Below, piece after piece: positions 6,369 through 8,582 of a DNA stretch of 8,582 nt. The notes beneath the pieces were generated by a model that made no database searches, had not been told where the DNA came from, and saw only the letters and a program-made list of their open reading frames with translations. This stretch comes from JBAYNS01 sp041678625. Its GTDB lineage: Bacteria; Patescibacteriota; Gracilibacteria; Peribacterales; Peribacteraceae. Numbering within the stretch: the first letter of the stretch is position 1; each line of letters opens with the position of its first letter. The stretch is from positions 1 through 8,582 of the forward strand of contig JBAYNS010000040.1 of the NCBI GenBank assembly GCA_041678625.1, written 5' to 3'. Both the position numbers and the translations under genes were made by a program.

Positions 6369-7340
6369 CTATTCAGCCAGAACATAGCGGGATGCTTTCT
6401 TCTGAATCAGGCGATCCTTTCGCAGTTTTTCCATAAGTACCTGCAACCACTGCCGATGTACACTCGGCGACCAGTCGATGCATACGCGCTTGCCGATATC
6501 GTTGAGTGCGAGCCCCTGCGGCGCATCGCGTAATTCCTCCACAATTTTGCCGCGAAAGATTCTGTTGGGCACAAAGCGCGCTCCCATCATTCTGCCTGGC
6601 TCGCTTCGTTGTGCACGCAATGCGGGATCGTGGACGACTTTATAGGATGCTTTGCATAGTCCGCGTGCCGTTAAAGGACAAATATCCCACCGAGGATTGC
6701 GCTTAGTACAGACAAGGGACCCAAAATCCATGAGTGCCGCGTGCCAGTCCGCAGTAGTACATGCATCCGAGTATGTTAATGCTCTTGTCAGTATTTCTGT
6801 GGCGAGCTCCAACACATAGGCATCATTCTTCAGCCACGTACCATCCGATTTTTCCGGTCCGATGAACACGCGATGCACAATACGGCGGATGTTCGTATCC
6901 AAACACGGTGTGGGAATGCCAAAAGCAAAATTCCTGATTGCCGCCGCGGTGTAGTGCCCTACGCCGGGCAGAGCGCGCAGCGACGGCATGTCGCAGGGGA
7001 ACATGCCATCATGATTCTTTATGAGAGTTCTGGCGGCGTCCCGCAGACGTAATGCACGGCTGTTGTACCCCATGCCGCGCCACGCAAGAATCACCTGCCC
7101 GTCGGAAGCGGCAGCAAGCAATACCAGTGTGGGAAATTTTTCGATGAATCGTTTATAAATGACTTTCACGCGTTCAACCTGTGTCTGCTGCAGCATGATT
7201 TCGGAAACGAGTACGCGGTATGCGCGTTCGTTGCGATCATTTATGGAAAGATCACGCCGCCAGGGCAGATCGCGCCGGTGCCGGCTGTACCATTTCCATA
7301 TTTCCTCAACGAATCCTTGTATACGTTCATGGCGCCGCAT
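6369..7340 (-). CDS. mutY: A/G-specific adenine DNA glycosylase, MutY type, with altered Fe-S motif
   Basis: MutY removes adenine mispaired with 8-oxoguanine, limiting oxidative G-to-T mutation. This 323-aa protein has LPWRR (25-29), the SEIMLQQTQ motif with the catalytic Glu at E47, a helix-hairpin-helix LPGVGHYTAAAI (124-135), and the catalytic Asp D148 in CLDTNIRR. Both residues are offset by ten from E. coli E37 and D138. The usual cluster ligands C-x6-C-x2-C-x5-C read C211-x6-W218-x2-C221-x7-C229, so the second Cys is Trp (codon TGG at 6689-6687) and the last spacing is longer. The C-terminus (about 258-323: VPNRIFRGKIVEELR to RYVLAE) is not a NUDIX-like 8-oxoG recognition domain. It resembles the short RxxRGRIV-LR, winged-helix-like tail of actinobacterial-type MutY. 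ATG 7340 is the first in-frame start with matching N-terminus; no Shine-Dalgarno site is seen. The stop is 3 nt from the convergent surface-protein gene. Confidence 0.92.
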   Translation of the reverse strand: MRRHERIQGFVEEIWKWYSRHRRDLPWRRDLSINDRNERAYRVLVSEIMLQQTQVERVKVIYKRFIEKFPTLVLLAAASDGQVILAWRGMGYNSRALRLRDAARTLIKNHDGMFPCDMPSLRALPGVGHYTAAAIRNFAFGIPTPCLDTNIRRIVHRVFIGPEKSDGTWLKNDAYVLELATEILTRALTYSDACTTADWHAALMDFGSLVCTKRNPRWDICPLTARGLCKASYKVVHDPALRAQRSEPGRMMGARFVPNRIFRGKIVEELRDAPQGLALNDIGKRVCIDWSPSVHRQWLQVLMEKLRKDRLIQKKASRYVLAE

Positions 7341-7401
7341 GGCGCAAGTGTAGCAGTACTCCGGAAATCGTTCTTACAGGACTTTATGTTGTTATATACA
7401 C

Positions 7402-7429
7402 ATAAAATGAAATTCATTGAACTAGTCAA
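7402..7429 (-). promoter_or_regulatory. Candidate mutY promoter (minus strand)
   Basis: On the minus strand, TTGACT (7429-7424, 5 of 6 matches) and TTTTAT (7407-7402, 4 of 6) are 16 bp apart. The predicted start near 7395 gives a leader of about 55 nt before mutY. The -35 lies directly beside the -35 of the opposite promoter candidate, so the two would compete or be co-regulated. An alternative -10, TATATA, lies further downstream. Confidence 0.4.
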
Positions 7430-7445
7430 GTGTTACACATATTCT
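7417..7445 (+). promoter_or_regulatory. Candidate promoter for the methyltransferase gene
   Basis: TTGAAC (7417-7422) and TATTCT (7440-7445) are 17 bp apart, each matching 4 of 6 consensus bases. Transcription would start at about 7452, only two bases before the ATG at 7454, implying a leaderless or nearly leaderless mRNA. Confidence 0.4.
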
Positions 7446-7453
7446 GGAAATAT

Positions 7454-8155
7454 ATGACAACAGAGACCCCATCAAATCTTTCGGCTCAACAGCTGTGTGA
7501 TGCAAAACATGACGCCAAATGGGTTGATGACAGAGTGCCACTCCCCTGGGTCATGCAGTACATCCAGGAACATCGGGCAGAAATGGGAGAACGTCTCCTT
7601 GATGTAGGCTGCGGCCCGGGAAACTATACAATCCCCCTCGCACAAGAGGGATTCGATATGACGGGATATGATGTCTCGCCCGTTGCCTTGCAAAAATTGC
7701 AGTCACGATTGCGCACGCAAGATCTGCCCATTCATCTGGTCCAGGGGTCATTCCATGAAAATCTCCCTTTTGATGATGGAGCATTTGACAGCGCACTTTC
7801 CATCCAGGTGCTCAATTACGGCATGTGGGCGGATATTCAGCATGCAATACAAGAAGTACGCAGAGTGCTGAGAGATGGCGGATACTTTCTCTGGAGGGTT
7901 CGTTCGAAAAATAACGACAATCACAAAAAGCAACAACGCATTAACGACGTTGGTGTTACCGCTTTTGATCTGGAAGGAGACCAGATCGGATGGATTAATC
8001 ACCAGTTCGCAGGGGACGAGATGCATCTTCTTGCTAAACAAAATGACTTCGAGGTGGTTCTGGGCCCCTTTGAAACCAAAGAATCGCGACATCCCAAGCC
8101 CGGAGTGAGAGCACACTGGAATGCCGTATACCGAAAACAAGACTCTGCTGGTTAA
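7454..8155 (+). CDS. Class I SAM-dependent methyltransferase, substrate unknown
   Basis: This 233-aa protein has the Rossmann-type methyltransferase motifs. Motif I is LLDVGCGPGNYTIPL, with D50 and the glycines G52, G54 and G56 that bind S-adenosylmethionine. Motif II ends in the acidic D73 of GYDVSP, which would contact the ribose. The later LPFDDGAFDSALS and VRRVLRDGGYFLWRV match the Methyltransf_11/25 group (UbiE-like fold). Nothing in the sequence identifies the substrate; these enzymes act on small molecules, lipids, tRNA or proteins. There is no membrane segment or signal peptide, so it should be cytoplasmic. A GTG at 7430 is in frame upstream, but the protein-like N-terminus begins at ATG 7454 and the promoter candidate ends just before it, so I chose 7454. 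It is divergent from mutY and separated from tuf by 227 nt with its own promoter, so it is probably monocistronic. Confidence 0.88.
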   Translation: MTTETPSNLSAQQLCDAKHDAKWVDDRVPLPWVMQYIQEHRAEMGERLLDVGCGPGNYTIPLAQEGFDMTGYDVSPVALQKLQSRLRTQDLPIHLVQGSFHENLPFDDGAFDSALSIQVLNYGMWADIQHAIQEVRRVLRDGGYFLWRVRSKNNDNHKKQQRINDVGVTAFDLEGDQIGWINHQFAGDEMHLLAKQNDFEVVLGPFETKESRHPKPGVRAHWNAVYRKQDSAG

Positions 8156-8205
8156 AATTCGCGCTTTTACAGTATTTGCACAGCAGAAAGGGATTCTAAA
8201 TCCAA

Positions 8206-8251
8206 GCTGCCGCATGTCTTCATTGCATCGTGATAAAACCGCGTCGGCAGC
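8206..8251. other. Inverted repeat after the methyltransferase gene
   Basis: GCTGCCG (8206-8212) and CGGCAGC (8245-8251) form a 7-bp GC-rich stem around a 32-nt loop, about 50 nt after the stop. CCAAAAA follows rather than a T-run, so it does not look like a plus-strand intrinsic terminator. It may be a 3'-end structure or chance. Confidence 0.3.
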
Positions 8252-8286
8252 CCAAAAACACCAAGATGTTCTCTATACAAAAATTA

Positions 8287-8315
8287 TTGACTCTTTTGGG
8301 GTTTCTCCCTAGACT
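8287..8315 (+). promoter_or_regulatory. tuf promoter
   Basis: TTGACT (8287-8292, 5 of 6 matches) and TAGACT (8310-8315, 4 of 6) are spaced by exactly 17 bp. An AT-rich stretch (ctatacaaaaattatt) lies just upstream and could act as an UP-type element. A start near 8322 gives tuf a leader of about 61 nt. This suggests that tuf is transcribed on its own here rather than only by read-through from fusA/rps genes; no str-operon gene precedes it. Confidence 0.65.
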
Positions 8316-8327
8316 TGCGCGGCTGGA

Positions 8328-8353
8328 TAAAGCTATTCTGCTTTAGACTTTTT
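8328..8353 (+). other. Small hairpin with T-run in the tuf leader
   Basis: TAAAGC (8328-8333) and GCTTTA (8340-8345) pair around the loop TATTCT, and GAC then TTTTT follow (8346-8353). This has the outline of a weak attenuator within the predicted tuf leader, but the AT-rich 6-bp stem is unlikely to terminate efficiently. Confidence 0.25.
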
Positions 8354-8360
8354 GCTCTAA

Positions 8361-8376
8361 CCTTTTTTTCCCCTTC
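8361..8376 (+). promoter_or_regulatory. Pyrimidine tract in place of a ribosome binding site (tuf)
   Basis: Sixteen consecutive pyrimidines end six bases before the tuf ATG, and no purine-rich Shine-Dalgarno site is present. For a gene normally among the most highly expressed, this suggests initiation independent of Shine-Dalgarno pairing, possibly through ribosomal protein S1, which favours pyrimidine-rich leaders (inference). An equal-length tract abuts the LTD start on the minus strand (730-715). Confidence 0.4.
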
Positions 8377-8382
8377 GCACGT

Positions 8383-8582
8383 ATGGCAGACAAGAAATTT
8401 GACCGCAGCAAGACACATATCAATGTTGGTACCATTGGTCACGTCGACCATGGAAAGACCACGTTGACAGCTGCTCTCTCCTTTAATTTCTCTCCGGAAG
8501 GGGAGAAGAAAGCTTTCGCGGATATTGATAACGCCCCCGAAGAGCGTGAACGTGGTATTACCATTGCCACCGCTCACGTGGA
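8383..8582 (+). CDS. tuf: Elongation factor Tu, N-terminal part, cut by window end
   Basis: EF-Tu is the GTPase that delivers aminoacyl-tRNA to the ribosome. Only 66 complete codons fall in the window. The N-terminus KFDRSKTHINVGTIG is typical. The P-loop GHVDHGKT at 19-26 binds the GTP phosphates. The switch I region DNAPEERERGITI and the following TAHV are canonical, and together they separate EF-Tu from EF-G, IF-2 and LepA. Between TAA (28-30) and DNAPEE the segment is two residues shorter than in E. coli and carries an unusual FNFSPEGEKK where a helix usually continues. The start is unambiguous by homology. No Shine-Dalgarno site is present; a 16-nt pyrimidine tract lies just upstream. 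Confidence 0.96.
   Translation, partial: MADKKFDRSKTHINVGTIGHVDHGKTTLTAALSFNFSPEGEKKAFADIDNAPEERERGITIATAHV

Overview
The window looks like a piece of a small bacterial genome of moderate GC, most likely from the Candidate Phyla Radiation (Patescibacteria), perhaps the Peregrinibacteria/Peribacteria branch. This is an inference from style: large secreted proteins with lamin-tail and DUF4215-type Cys-rich modules next to core genes (rny, mutY, tuf), and almost no Shine-Dalgarno sequences. UGA is a normal stop here, which argues against Gracilibacteria and Absconditabacteria, where UGA encodes glycine.

Layout, left to right. (1) Positions 714 to 1, minus strand: the first 238 codons of a secreted lamin-tail-domain protein, running off the left edge. 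(2) 715-1181: a 467-bp divergent spacer with a pyrimidine-rich leader for the next gene. (3) 1182-2753, plus: rny, membrane-anchored ribonuclease Y, complete. (4) 2754-2951: two tandem hairpins of one repeat type, then a good sigma70-type promoter. (5) 2952-4226 and 4266-6365, plus: a probable two-gene surface operon. The first protein has two membrane segments around a long acidic Pro/Thr/Ala-rich outer segment. The second is secreted, with two DUF4215-like Cys-rich repeats, a third Cys motif of a different type, and two diverged beta-rich modules. (6) 7340-6369, minus: a mutY-type adenine glycosylase with a damaged iron-sulfur ligand set, ending 3 nt from its convergent neighbour. (7) 7341-7453: a short divergent spacer with overlapping promoter candidates. 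(8) 7454-8155, plus: a class I SAM methyltransferase. (9) 8156-8382: a spacer with a strong promoter candidate and an SD-less pyrimidine-rich leader. (10) 8383 to the right edge: the start of tuf (EF-Tu).

The core genes (RNA decay, oxidative-damage repair, translation elongation) do not form one pathway. The coherent accessory theme is the cell surface: three of the seven genes encode exported or membrane proteins of low-complexity or Cys-rich architecture. The most unusual observations are the replaced Fe-S cysteine in the MutY protein, the pyrimidine tracts that take the place of Shine-Dalgarno sites, the paired loop-conserved hairpins after rny, and the duplicated Cys-pair modules of the large surface protein. 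I did not find a defence system, CRISPR array, transposon, tRNA or rRNA.
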